Assembly: GCA_934045905.1 (NCBI GenBank)
Contig: OW203762.1
Coordinates: forward strand, 2,232,001-2,296,000
Source: Leuctra nigra
Lineage: Eukaryota; Arthropoda; Insecta; Plecoptera; Leuctridae
DNA length: 64,000 bases
Direction: 5' to 3'
Of the stretch, positions 32,874-45,060 are shown one piece after another; position 1 is the stretch's first letter; every line of letters starts with the position of its first letter. The position numbers were made by a program, and so were the translations under genes. Below the pieces are notes generated by a model. It made no database searches, was not told where the DNA came from, and saw only the letters and a list, made by a program, of their open reading frames with translations.

Positions 32874-33060
32874 GAATGTTTTCCAGTGCCAGTTGGATTG
32901 CATCTGATTTGCTATATTTACCAGGATGCTTAGATGTTATTTTCAAGTTTCAATGAAAAGCATAATATGTTGTGTTGATTGTGTGAACGCATTTCCTGTT
33001 CGAGAATTTGCACGTCCCCGTGCTCGCTCACCAACGCGTTACACTGAGCGTTTTCCTAGT

Positions 33061-33404
33061 TAATATAAACATGCATTGGGATTAGACAAGAATTCTATAA
33101 ATGCAGAACATAACCTCGCTTATGTTTACATTCTTCCCGCCAAATTCACAAACTTCTAAACCAATAGGAAAAGGCCACACTGCCATCCTGCTGCAAATGC
33201 GTTCGTTTTGTATTAGTACAGTAAGCTACTGCAAGAGTTGCCAGGGCCTACTGTAAGCTGCTGCTACTGCAACTGCAGTAAGCAAAACGAACAGACCTTT
33301 AATTAAACAGTTTCGACGGAGAGTATTTGACCATGGAACATCCGATGTACATAGGTATGACTAAAACTAACCAACTAGGTAAAAATATAATCAATATTAT
33401 TTAC
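33061..33404. other. Unassigned interval
   Basis: Between family-A copy 4 and a LINE 3' UTR. Contains an imperfect inverted pair GTTCGTTTTG...CAAAACGAAC around GTAAGCTGCTG words (33200-33292). No gene seen. Confidence 0.4.
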
Positions 33405-33687
33405 AGTAAGTAAGTAAGTTTATTTCCATTTCAACATTACAAGTAATGTATACAAGCATTGTCAGTGACCCTTAAGCATAAATAATTATGCTTTGTCTTG
33501 GGTGTATGGAATTTATTATAATCTAATTTTACCATAATAAAGTATAGTCGCTATGAATAAATTAAAAGTAATTCATTCATTCTCAGTACATGGTTTCATT
33601 CATTCTAATACAAATAATAATAATAAGGAAAAAATCTATTATATTCTATTCTATTCAATCATTCATGTATTCATCTAAAGAGTAATA
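33405..33687 (-). mobile_element. 3' end of a LINE, separated from its RT by a pogo insertion
   Basis: On the minus strand the bases just below 33688 continue the reading frame of the RT at 37045-37880 for about ten codons (YYSLDEYMND) to a TGA. An AT-rich 3' UTR and a (CTTA)n tail follow (GTAAGTAAGTAAG at 33407-33419 on plus). Interrupted by the pogo element at 33688. Confidence 0.8.
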
Positions 33688-36600
33688 GGGGAGAGTGGGG
33701 CAGCCAGAGCCCCCTAAGGGACTATAGCTGTAGATATTATATTATTATAATTAAGAACCCCAATTAATTTTTTTCTCATAGGTACATACTTTAGCTAAGT
33801 AATTATTATTTTTGCATGTATGTAGTACATTACTCTAATATGTTATAAATTAAAATACAGAAAATGGGAAAAGGCTCATCTTGCCCCACATATGGGGCAA
33901 GATGAGCCAGGTGATGGGGCAAGAGGGGCCACTGTATAGAAACTGCATAACGTACACTAGAAATCATTGTAATTAGTTTATTAAGAAATTGTGAGCAATT
34001 GAACCAATTGTAATCAGGTACATGTGATACATTAGGTATGAATGAAGTTATTGATAAATTGTTTATCGACGAAACACGCAATATTTTTGAGTGCCATCCG
34101 TCTGTAAAGGAACTGCATAACCTACATAAGAAAACGTTGAAATTAGTACTTATATTAAGAAATTGTGAGCAATTGGACCAATTGTAATCAGGTACATGCG
34201 ATCCATTAGGTATTCATGAATGAAGTTATTGATAATTGATTATCGGCAAAGCTCGCAAACGTTTTGAGTGCCATCCGTGCATTCCTCGTGCATCCACTTT
34301 TTGCACCCAGGACATGTTATCCACTCCTCTGCTGACGTCTCGGAGTAAAGTTCTTCGCAAAGGGCACATGCAACATCTTCCGTGTCAGTATTTAGTGCAC
34401 ACGTAGGTTTAGATTGATTCGTTGCCGTGTGTGCCTTATTAGCTGCTGTCTTTGAAACTCCCACGTCCTTTTTTTTCTTAGCCTTTGGGATTTTAGCGTT
34501 TTCAGCTTTCTTGGCTTTCTTTTCTTCAATTTTGTCTTGTTTCAGCTTCTTAGCAACCATTTTTTCTTCGAGAACAAGCTTCATTGGCGAGCTGGTCATA
34601 ATTTCAGCCTTTTCTTGTTTTCTTTTCTTCTGTGGTCTTGCAGCAATCTTACTCTTAGGTATGGGCGAAATTTCCTCCACACTCAATTTCTTAACAACAG
34701 CGGCACTCGTACTTGCAACTACTGAATCACCAACTTGATTTTGAGCGGGACCATCTTCTTCAGCACCAATTTCCTCAGCACAGCCTTCGTTTTCATCTGA
34801 ACCGGCTTCCTCCGGTACTCGATCAGTCAGCAGAATGGGGTTTTCTGCAGGAACAATATCACTGCCAAATTCTAAGGCCTCCAATTCTACGGCCTCCAAT
34901 TCTGAGGCCTCTAATGCTGTGGCCTCTAATGCTGTGGCCTCCAATGCTGGGGCCTCCAATGCTGGGACCTCCAATGCTGTGGCCTCCAATGCTGTGGCCT
35001 CGAATTCTATAGCCTCCAATTCCATTGCTTCTGCTTGCTGATTACCTGCGTCCTCATAATTCACAGATAACATGTCTGCGGCTGCAAAATCAGCATCAGA
35101 GAACAGATTGGGATTGAACGGAAAAATCCCTGACCTGTCGAAGCCATTTTGGATGGACAGTGGTTGCGCAGCTTTCAAAAATGCTGTTTTTATTATTGGA
35201 CTTAGGTCATAGTCAGTAATTCTCATGCCATGGTGGTTCGACATCCACGTGTCCATCTCCTGATTCAAGTATGTCTTGAACGGTCCGTAGACTGTAAGAT
35301 CCAGTGGCTGCATCTTGTTACTAGTGTGTGGAGGGAGGGTCAATAAATGGATGTTGTTGTCCCTGCATAGCTGGACAACTTCCAAAGACTTGTGACTTGC
35401 ATGTCCATCCAAAACAATGAGAACTGGTTTCTCTTTGGAGGGTTTCGTGCACGAGATGAAATGGTGAATAAATTTCACGAAAATGTCACAGTCAATCCAT
35501 CCAGAAGGGTTGGCAATTCCAAGTGTCCCAAAAATGCATCCTGTCAGAAGACGATCATTCATCCGTACCCGAGGAAAAATAATCATCGGTGAAATGAACG
35601 AACCGAGAGCATTGATGGCGCCAACAACGGTAATGTTTTTTCCTCTCTCTGCAGATGTAATCCTCCCGACTTGCTTTCTTCCCTTCAATGCGACAATTTT
35701 TTTGGGCGTCTGAACAATAGTAACGCCAGTCTCGTCTATATTATAGACCCGGTCAGCATCAAAATGATAGGCGTCGAAAAGTTCCTTCAACAAAGTGTAA
35801 AAACGCACCACTTTGTCCCTGCGGAAACCGGCCACACGGGCCATGCTGGTGGCTTCTGGATTACGTAACGAAAGATGGTGACGTTTTATAAATCCGAAAA
35901 ACCAATCCCTTCCCGCGACCTTCTTTTCGATGTTGAAATTATGAGCGCAATTATTGCCCACGGCGAACACGTATGCTATTTTACGGACGTCATACGAAGT
36001 TAGACCGTAGAAGAGAGACTCCATATGTAAAATATGATATTTCAATTCTAGTTCCTGCTCGACACTAAAAACTGTCTTAAATCGACCGATACTCAAGACA
36101 CTGGTCTTCCCAAATTTAATTCGTTTCTGCAGAGTACCACGAGGAACTCCGTGCTTCTTCGCAGCAGTGCGGACAGGTACTCCATTTTCGACGACATCTG
36201 TTATAGCCGCCTGCAGTTTAGTGTCTCCATAACTTGATCTCTCCGTAATCCGAATATAATTCCTCACCATCTTTAATCACTGAAATAATAATAATATAGA
36301 ACTTAGGAATTTGAATGATTACCTATAGGTGATAAACGATATGATATCATTATCCTAATTTATTAAAATTATTATTAATTATTAAAATGATATTTGAAAT
36401 TGCTGATGAGAATGATTGAACAATCTTGTCCCAACAGCGAAAGGGACATTTAGCTTATTTTTATAATATTATACAGAAGAAAATTTATGATAATCTCGAT
36501 AATATCATTGCGAAAAGGTTTAATGCAATTTGATAATCTAAGTATAGTAAACTAATTAGTGAAGTAATTATCTTTTCTGTCCCTAGCAAGGTCATGAGAA

Positions 36601-37044
36601 TTTACCATGGATTTTGCTATATGGGGCAAGAAGAGCCGTGGCTCCTCTTGCCCCCACCGTGGAGGCTCGTCTTGCCCCAAAGTGTCTGGCTGGAATATAT
36701 TGGCCCTTGTCTCGAGAGTTCAAATGTTTGAGATATAACCATGTGCTAAAATAACAGAGGAAACTTCAAGTTTTCCAATGCTATATCACACAATAACATA
36801 AGTATGATATACTAGTCATTAGGTCTTAAGTCCACATGCATGATTATTACATCAGAATTGAAAGAACCAAACATTTACCTGTAAAATTGACGTGTTATAA
36901 CGGATCACCACCAAACTTCACCTAGAGATGCGCGGCCATCTTACCTTCGTTATGGTAGCCTCACGGAGGGTACACACATAATAATACATGAGATATTTGA
37001 GTGGCTCTTCTTGCCCCATAGGCTGCTCTTGCCCCGCTCTCCCC
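33688..37044 (-). mobile_element. Pogo/Tigger-like DNA transposon, complete
   Basis: 3357 bp. Terminal repeats GGGGAGAGTGGGGC (left) and the complement of GGGGAGAGCGGGGCAAGAGC (right), with TA on both sides (33686-33687, 37045-37046), the expected pogo target duplication. Further GGGGCAAGA.GAGCC copies lie in both subterminal regions (33892, 36625-36680). Encodes an intact transposase. Confidence 0.94.
34240..36270 (-). CDS. Pogo-family transposase with C-terminal PHD finger, 676 aa
   Basis: Cut-and-paste transposase. Residues ~10-53 are a psq-type helix-turn-helix (AAITDVVENGVPVRTAAKKH, GVPRGTLQKRI); ~65-140 a CENP-B-like second DNA-binding region (KKVAGRDWFFGFIKRH); ~170-370 the DDE_1 catalytic domain with D179 (VYNIDETGV), D288 (LIVLDGHASH) and D324 (MQPLDLTVYGPFK), i.e. 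DD35D. Residues ~418-467 are a degenerate ALEAT-type repeat, then a lysine-rich, nuclear-localisation-like region (~550-620). Residues 635-675 form a PHD finger: C635, C638, C653, C656, H661, C664, C672, C675. No stop or frameshift, so possibly active recently. It is a transposon gene, not a host gene. Confidence 0.93.
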   Translation of the reverse strand: MVRNYIRITERSSYGDTKLQAAITDVVENGVPVRTAAKKHGVPRGTLQKRIKFGKTSVLSIGRFKTVFSVEQELELKYHILHMESLFYGLTSYDVRKIAYVFAVGNNCAHNFNIEKKVAGRDWFFGFIKRHHLSLRNPEATSMARVAGFRRDKVVRFYTLLKELFDAYHFDADRVYNIDETGVTIVQTPKKIVALKGRKQVGRITSAERGKNITVVGAINALGSFISPMIIFPRVRMNDRLLTGCIFGTLGIANPSGWIDCDIFVKFIHHFISCTKPSKEKPVLIVLDGHASHKSLEVVQLCRDNNIHLLTLPPHTSNKMQPLDLTVYGPFKTYLNQEMDTWMSNHHGMRITDYDLSPIIKTAFLKAAQPLSIQNGFDRSGIFPFNPNLFSDADFAAADMLSVNYEDAGNQQAEAMELEAIEFEATALEATALEVPALEAPALEATALEATALEASELEAVELEALEFGSDIVPAENPILLTDRVPEEAGSDENEGCAEEIGAEEDGPAQNQVGDSVVASTSAAVVKKLSVEEISPIPKSKIAARPQKKRKQEKAEIMTSSPMKLVLEEKMVAKKLKQDKIEEKKAKKAENAKIPKAKKKKDVGVSKTAANKAHTATNQSKPTCALNTDTEDVACALCEELYSETSAEEWITCPGCKKWMHEECTDGTQNVCELCR

Positions 37045-37880
37045 TATGCTTTATTAACTAGAAATGTTTTGAGTAAATACTTAAATCTATTAATGTCAGT
37101 TACATTTTTTATGTTCTCAGGTAGTTTGTTGTAAAGTTTGCATTTTATATAACTCGAGTTTTTTTGTGTTTGTTTTGTTCTATGATTTGAAGTGTGAACG
37201 TGTGTTTTTGTTCTTGTGTCGTGTGAGTGTATGTCTTCGTTGAGTGCGTGTTGTTGAATGTTCTTTTTCGTAATGAGTATGCATTCGTATATGTATATGC
37301 TGTGTACTGTTAGGATTTTGTGTTTTATAAATTGGGGTTTGCAGTGTGGCTTGATGAAGGAATCTTTTTTGCTTTTAAGGCCTAAAATTGTTCTTACTGC
37401 TCGCTTTTGGAGTGTAAATATTTTTCGTATTTGGCTTGAGTTTCCCCATTGTTCGATTGCGTATCGGACGTGGGATTCAAAATTTGCATAGTAGGCAATT
37501 TTTGCTGTTTTTATATTAGTTGTTTGCCTTACAATTTTTAGGGCAAAGCATGCAGAGCTCAGTTTCTTTTTTAGAATTTCACAGTGGCGATTCCAGTTAA
37601 GCTTTCCATCAATGGTGATGCCGAGAAATTTTGTATTGTCTACTTTCTTTATTAATGAATTATCAAGATTGTTTCGAATTGAATCAAAGCTTTGGGGGTC
37701 AATATTTTTATTGTTAAAGAGAATGAAATTAGTTTTGTTTGAGTTTAAGACTAGCTTGTTGTCTTGGAACCAGTTTGTGGCATCCTCCATAACCTTTTCT
37801 GCTTTTTTCTTAAGATCCTCTTTGCTATTTCCTTTTACTATGATGCTTGTATCATCCGCAAAGAGTTCTGCATTTTCTAG
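37045..37880 (-). CDS. CR1/Jockey-group LINE reverse transcriptase, 5'-truncated, end cut off by pogo
   Basis: On the minus strand the frame starts in LPNTLENAELFADDTSIIVK (catalytic FADD) and runs through NTKFLGITIDGKLNW and the thumb to KTFLVNKA. The apparent TAG stop at 37046-37044 is made of the TA duplication plus the first base of the pogo element. The true end is about ten codons further on, beyond the 3.36-kb insertion (see 33405-33687). Fingers and palm before FADD and the endonuclease are missing. Confidence 0.88.
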
Positions 37881-37892
37881 TGTATTTGGCAA

Positions 37893-40800
37893 TGAACTAA
37901 TTTTAGTACTTTCATTAGAATGGTTAAATGGCTGGTTTTAACAAATCAATCATCGCAAGTTAATAAAAGGCTCCGAGTTATTAAATAGTAGTGGCTTATG
38001 AGTAGATTCCGATTATATGGTTTTAAATAAATACTTCAAAATTTCGTTTTTGGAATTGGAAATTTCACGTTTTGTGGTTTTAAAAATCGTCAATTTCGCG
38101 TTTTATGTTTTTAAGAATAATACCTAGATAAACTTCAGATTATGAGTAAATTAGAATTTCATTTGAAGAATAAATAAAATGAAGTGTGCCTACACAAGTG
38201 CTGGGACTTTCATAATATTGTCACCATTTACTCTTCTATTCAAAGGCCAGTGCAATGTTGTTGGGTATATATACATTTTTCTCGCGATCTAAATGAAAAG
38301 GGTCAATATATCACTCAAAAATGTAAACCCTAGGTAAGACAGTGCAGCATGTGACTGACCACCTTGGTTTTTCACAATGCAAAATCAAAAATAAAATTAT
38401 TATAAGCTGTTTCATGCTGTTTGTTTATAAATGTATTGCGACTGTAAATAAAAGATATTATGGCAAATTTATTTTCACGTAATAATAGGAGGTCTCTGTC
38501 CCTCCCACAAAGCCACCCCAAGTAGTTTTCTACAAAGTCAGAGCTCTTCTGTCATTTACGCTAGGGGAGGGTCACTAACTAATTTAGAAATAAAAAATGT
38601 TGAATATTGGGGTTTACCTTTAGTGAGGGCTGTAAGCACAAAAATAGTGCAAAATGTGATACTAATTTTTCCTTTGGCAGTCTTATAGGAAATTTTTCGC
38701 TCTTTCATAATTTCGATATCCTCAAAAAATCGGGCGGTCATTTTGGGCTCCAGGGCTGTCCAAAGTGCCAAAAGGAGTGTATTTTAGTGAAATTATAATA
38801 ATTTTGTCAATTTATTGTTCTTGTATAATAAACGATGTGTCAGGAAGGTACAATAAAAAAATAAACATTCTAAGACTAACCAAAGTTGTATTTATTCAAG
38901 AAATTAAATATGTCGGCGGATAAGCTCTAAAATGCCAGTAATTTTCAGGGAATTCGTTTTTCAAGGTTGCAGTTTCTTATGTAGGTTAATATTATGGAAC
39001 TTTATCTTAAAGGAATTATCTCATCTTGGATTTAGATTTTTGTATGTGATCTAAGCATCATGGAAGACAATATTAACAAACAAACAACTTAATTTTTGGT
39101 ACGATAATACTAAAAATTAATTATTAATTGCGCGTTATTTGAAACTGGCGCGCTGAGTTTCGGACGTCACTGTAGAGCAACGCTGATTGGCTGCAGCCTC
39201 TACCATAGGTGGCCGCGCGCTCGAACTCTCTGCTCTTCGCTGACATACTTCGATCTATTTATAACACCATGATTTAAAATGACGTGTATACACTGACTTT
39301 GTTCCTGAAAGGTACCCAATACATAAGTCTGTTAATATAAAGTGTTTTACATGAAAACACATTTGCCACTGCTACCTCATTTGCAACGCGCAAATGTGTA
39401 TACGCTTGGAACAAAATCTGCTCGATTAATTTTGTGCAGCCACACTTTGTATAATTCAGGAGATTTGTCTTTCTTAGGAAATCTGTGGAATGAGTGTTTA
39501 TTTGCATTGTTTTTAGTAATATTGTGACACTGAAAAACACAGCAGTAAACCATTTTCGTCTCAAATAATCTACACTAAAACAAAAGTAAATACACACGAC
39601 GCGGCACAATCGGGCAGAAGATAAAAAGCGATTCAAAATATTTCGTCCAAATAGTGTATATAACTACACGAAACTATTAATACATGTTAAAAAGTTGGTA
39701 TTGTTTTTGCTTGAAAATAAACTAGACTAGAACACACGTAAATATGCACGACATTGACACAATATGAGAGAAGATAATAGTAGGTAGACTATTTAAAATA
39801 TTCTGTCCCGTAAGATAATATATAGTGTAGTTTATAGTATAGTTAAAATAAAGATCAATAAAATAAGATAATCACAAGCAACGTTGAATGTCTCACTATC
39901 ACACCCTTCCTACATACATACTTGTAAAACATAGACTGCCAGGGAGAATGAATGTTTTTAACTCGAGCGCGGAGGTTGCTAGTAGCAGGTAGGCTATACA
40001 GTGACGTCAGTGACGCTACGGCTCAAGCCGCTCCCAGGTCCAGGCGACAGGATGTAAGACAGAACAAAGGACAGGAATGTGTTGTTTGGAGCTCGACGGA
40101 TCGGGAAAAAAATACTTGCTACAAGATGAGAGTATCACTTTAAATATTGATGGATCACGAAATTCACCCTTTGGGGGGTGAGGGGTGGAGACCTAAATGT
40201 TTCGATAATCATCTAAGATTCATTTCATTCTAATCTAATAATCATTCTAATTCTTATCATAATCTAATTCTAATAATTTAAATATTCTAACTCTAATTAA
40301 TTCTAATCATTCTAAGATTGCGTGTTACTTAAGTAAAATTCATATTATAAATGAAAACATGATGGTATTTCCTCATCAGGGGGTAAGATTGAAAATGTCT
40401 GCAGCTGCGTAAAACCACCCTATCAAATCAACGAGGACCGGCAGAAACAAGAGATAGGGTGATACAATCATTGCCTAACATGATACAATAGGGTCATTCC
40501 ATTCTGGTTAACCCAAAGTCGTTGCGCATAGAATTTTGATTTTTTTATATTTTGCACAGTTGTTCCTACATATAAGCTGATATCAAATCTCTAGTTTCAG
40601 TTCGTTTCAAGTCCGCATACTCAAATTACGTGTAATTAAAGATGGCGCGGACAGGAATATCGGGGTTTTTAAACTTCCAGGAGAAATGCTGCCATTTCTA
40701 TACTATTCAAGATAACAGGACGATCTTTACGGCGTTTTGTTCTGAATAAAAGATCAGTCTATAATTATGTTTATTACAATTTTGCTGTATATGGAACCCT

Positions 40801-41048
40801 TCATAATGTAATGTGCCCTCAAACTTTGACTAAAATTCTTATATTTTTCATTTTTTTTTTTATTTTTTTATTATAGATTTAACACATATAAAATATTATG
40901 CACTTTGCCCTGCTAAGCTATAAAATAAATTAAGCTTATCAGCAGGAGTACTACACATAAACAAAATCATATAATTCATATCAAATCCCAGTCAGTATAC
41001 CAAACACACATTTAACAAACTTATAATAAAACTAAACTGAACTAAAAC
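37893..41048. other. 3.1-kb interval without recognisable gene
   Basis: AT-rich. The region 39120-39240 is GC-richer (GGCGCGCTGAG, GCCGCGCGCTCG) but has no conserved frame. Several short frames exist, none with a family signature. Probably old repeat or intergenic DNA. Confidence 0.45.
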
Positions 41049-41686
41049 TAGGGATGGCACGCGGTAAAATTTACCGGTAAATTAAGGTAAATTTACCAAT
41101 TATTAATTTACCGGTAAAAAAAAATGTAAATTTTGTTTTTTTGATCCTCTCCAATGTATGAATGGAGATATCAAATTTTAAGTAAAAGCTATAAACTTAA
41201 ACATCAGTGTGACAACATTAGCAACTTTAGGCATATTTTACGTTGATTTTTGGTTGTCCTCAATCATTCAGAATGATAACTCCGTCCATATAACATTAAA
41301 TTACCATTCCAATGTCGGAATCTCTCTTCAGGTTTGCTTGTTTAGCAGACACAGATTGTAACTTGATCAAATTGGTGGTCGACAATTCCTCTTATGGGAG
41401 AATAGCACAGGCAGCATGGCATAGCCTACACTAGATTGGTCGAATCAATGCTATTCGGCTATATCATCCCATCAATATGGAGTATTGTCATTATTAACAT
41501 TGATTATAGATGTAGGTATTGTTATTGTCCTGACTGCGGTAATCTTTGTAAATGGGTCAAATAATAAAGTAGGGTCATTTTTGTATTTGGTATAGTCATA
41601 AATTGGTATCTTCATTATGTATCAAAATTTACCGCTGACCGGTAAATTTACCGATTTTTTCAGACCCGGTTAAAGTGCCATCCCTA
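41049..41686. mobile_element. hAT MITE, TIR TAGGGATGGCAC
   Basis: 638 bp bounded by TAGGGATGGCACGCGGTAAA and GTGCCATCCCTA with exact ACTAAAAC duplications (41041-41048, 41687-41694). Subterminal ATTTACCGGTAAATT palindromes at both ends (41080-41117, 41630-41654). Confidence 0.94.
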
Positions 41687-41785
41687 ACTAAAACTTATGC
41701 TGAAAAGAAAAGAAACCAATATAAACAATTCACAAAATATCCTTCCAAAAAAAAAAAAGCATATTGAAATACAAAAGAGAGATAT

Positions 41786-43993
41786 CCCAGCAAACACAGG
41801 AGCTCCCTGGGAGGTCCTAATATTAGGATGATGCTCCTTAAATAGGGATATCCTTACAAGGATGTACTGGGGACCTCCCTGGTACATCCTAGTAAGGAGG
41901 ACTCTTCCAAATTCAAGATGGCTTATTCTAAAAATGGCAACTGCCTAATTTAGGGAGGGATATCCTAAAAAAAGGCAGAATTCTTCCTAAAAAAGGCAGA
42001 ATACCTCCTAAAAAAAGGCAGACCTTCCTTTTTTAGGACGGTCCTCCCTAAATTAGGCAATTGCCTTTTTTTAGGATATATTACACTAAAAATGGCCGCT
42101 ATTGAAATATTTATATAGGTTTCGTTAGCTGTCAACAGAGTACTCTGCCCTTCAACTTCAATATAGATTTATGTTTTACTCAGATATCTTTATTGTTTGT
42201 TTTAAGTAGGTAAGTTTTATTATTACCAAAATCTGGCAAAAATTATAAGAGTTTGTAACAAAATGAGACACGTTGCTTTACATGATAGGACAAATGTGTA
42301 TTTCCTCTTTAGTAGTTGTCCCCTGCAAGTTGTCCCTGCACTCCGATCCATATTATTTGTAGGTATGATGCATTCAAACTATAAATGAATAAATTCCTTC
42401 AAAGAAATGAATGATAGCAGCTGATCTGACGCTGTCATGTTGGTGTTTGTTGTCGGTGTCCCGCAAGTGATGCAAAAATGCTTCACTTTTTGGTGGAGTG
42501 AGCCTATACCCCTGTCCTGTCAGCGTTGGTGTATATCTATCCGCTATCGATCTATATATTATATCGCTCTGTCGTGTATTAAATATATTAAATAAGGCAT
42601 TTTGAAAAGGCACTCAATTGTAATATCGTGGAAAATGATCTACCTAATCTAGGAAATTATGTCCTAATTTAGGAGATGGATATCCTCAAAAAGGCAGAAT
42701 TCTTCCTAAAAAAGGCAGAATTCCTCCTAAAAAAAGGCAGACCTTCCTTTTTTTAGGATGGTCCTCCCTCCCCAGGATGTACCTGGGAGCCATTTAGGAT
42801 CCCCATTAGGAAGCTGTGGGGAGGCTTTTAGGATCATTTTAGGAAGGACTGGGGATATCCCAGTGAACACTAGGACGTACCTGGGACGTCCCCAGGACAG
42901 ACTACTTACTTAGGTAGGACATCCCCAGTCCGTCCTAAACTCGGCCTAAAATGATCCCCAGAGTGTCCCCAGAGTGTCCTAATTACACAAGTTTTTCGAT
43001 CCCAGGTACGTCCTAAATTAGGCGGACCTTCCTAAAAAAGGACGACACTGCCTAATTTAGGATATCCATTGTCCTAGTTTAGGACGTCATTTCCTAATTT
43101 AGGTCGATACTTTTCCTAAATTAGGATGAAACTGCCTAATTTAAGATATACATTGTCCTACTTTAGGACGTCATTTTCTTATTTAGGTAGATGCTTTTCC
43201 TAAATTAGGATGAAAATGACAAATTCAATATATAATTTTTCATTATTATTACAATAGAATGGTATTTCCTATGGAAGATAATTTTCCCCTATTGGGATGC
43301 AATTGCCATATTTAATAGACAGGTTCTATTTGCACAGACACCAATTCGCACGATTCGCATTATTAATATTCATTAATTCAGTTATCAATGTTTGCATCCA
43401 AAAAATATGGCTCCGACTCCAAGGTGACAACTTAGGTTCCAGTACAAAATAAAAGAAATACACATTTTTCCTATCATCCAATAGGACATGTCTCTTTTTG
43501 TTATAATATCTTATAATACTTGGCAGATTTTGGAAATAATATAACTTGCTTAAAAACAAACGATAAAGAGATATGCTGAAATTAAAAATCTATATTGTGA
43601 AGTCGAAGGGCAGAGTACTCTGTTGACAGTTGAAGAAACTTTTAAAAATATTTCACTAGCAGCCATTTTTAGGACAATTCTTCCTAAAAAAGGCAATTGC
43701 CTAATTTAGGAAGATTTGTCCTAAAATAGGATTTCAGTGGCAGCCATTTTTAGGACAATTCTTCCTAAAAAAGGCAATTGCCTAATTTAGGAAGAATGTT
43801 CCTAAAAAAGGATCTTCTTCCTTTATTAGGATATCCCAGGGAGGTACCCAGGACATCCTAGTAGGATGTCCTACTTTAGGCTAGGATATCCTAAAAATAG
43901 TCTGTCCCTGGGACGACCTGTGTTCACTGGGATCCTACATCCTTAATTAGGAGGGACTGGGGAGGTCCCAGGTACAACCTTGTGTTTGCTGGG
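41786..43993. mobile_element. Family-D foldback, outer element
   Basis: CCCAGCAAACACAGG at the left and ...CTTGTGTTTGCTGGG at the right, AT on both sides. Built almost entirely from short self-complementary words (CCTAATTTAGG, CCTAAAAAAGG, AGGACGTCCT-like). The segment around GTCAACAGAGTACTCTGCCC recurs inverted at 43605-43635. Contains the inner element at 42859-43931. Confidence 0.8.
42859..43931. mobile_element. Family-D foldback, inner element
   Basis: CCCAGTGAACACTAGGACGT at the left and CGACCTGTGTTCACTGGG at the right. The first ~340 bp differ from the copy at 63321 by only a few bases. Nested inside a related but differently ended outer element. Confidence 0.83.
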
Positions 43994-45060
43994 ATGTCTT
44001 AGGTTATAAAAAAATCTTTAAGGCCTAATTTCACATGACTAATTTTATCGAAATTGTGCAATGTCTCTGGCAAATTATTGAAAGTCATAGGTACTACTTT
44101 TACTGCTAATGTATTTCTTCCGTAATTGTTATTATATCGAGGAACTACATACTGTACCTTCCGAATATTGTATTTGTGAATTTTGGTAATCTTATTTTCG
44201 TTATCGAAATAATGCTTTAATATTAGGTGGTAATCATAGTGGAACTATCACTGGTTAGGCCAGGTGTACCATTCCGGCGGACGAGTTTCGTTCGGTCTCG
44301 CGCATGACGTCACCTCGTTCACACCGAGCTTGCTCTGGCTGCGTTAGAACGTAGAAACAGACGACAGAACTTGGCTCAAAGTAATATTTTCAACTTTTCA
44401 ATAGCGAGGTAAGATAATTTACAATTATTTACCAACTGCAATATAAATTGCTACAATTATTGTTTTGGTAGTATTCAATGGAAACTTCACACTTAATAAA
44501 AAAATAATTTCTTTAGTCTGGTTGAGTGATCACAAGATTGAATTGTATATATTTATTGTTTATGCAGCTATACTATTGGGTCAATCCCCAATAGATTAGG
44601 GATTAGGGCCCCTGATTGAAGTTTTTCGTGATTTAGGTACTTCAAACGAGATGCAAAAGCTGCAGGGACGGCATCCCTACTCTACTTATATGCCACGACC
44701 GCTTCCCTCCCATACAATCCATCATGTCGATCCTTTATACAATGACAAATATGTAAGACCAAATCACGCATATTTACGCTTCGTCTTTGTAAACAATATA
44801 CAATTTGTTTATTTGTTTAATTTATGCTAAAACACATCTAGGCAGTTATTAAGAAACTATACGGGTTATGCGCCTGGGTTCAGAGGCCCTTCTATCAGGG
44901 CAATTTTTAAGGAAAATTGATAACTGTATGGTACGTCATATATGGGAAACAACAATCGTTTGCCGGGGAAGGGGGGGGGGGGGAGGGGGGTCTGGAGGGC
45001 TTGTAAGATAATTTTTTGATTTTGGCAGTCAAACTCAAAAGTAACTACGGTTTTGATCTC
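43994..45060. other. Interval without recognisable gene
   Basis: AT-rich with a short GC-rich patch at 44260-44350 (CGGCGGACGAG, CATGACGTCACCTCG). A G-run occurs at 44971-44990. No conserved frame. Confidence 0.4.

Larger units (their letters stand above)
24396..33060 (-). mobile_element. Family-A repeat, copy 4, split by ~8 kb of insertions
   Basis: Minus-strand 3' end at 24396-24900 (GAGCGAGCGTCTCCTTTTGG, GGCACGGACCTCTG, then TTGGTTAAAATTTAAATAAA motifs). Minus-strand 5' end at 33005-33060 (GTGCTCGCTCACCAACGCGT ... GAGCGTTTTCCTAGT). A LINE, the 4.5-kb palindrome C1, a hairpin MITE and a retroposon tail lie between. It is inferred to be one element because the two ends have matching orientation; they could also be two fragments. 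Confidence 0.5.

Noticed and set aside
34427..35012. Plus-strand frames opposite the pogo transposase
   Set aside because: They are antisense shadows of the minus-strand ORF, caused by its repetitive ALEAT-coding tract.
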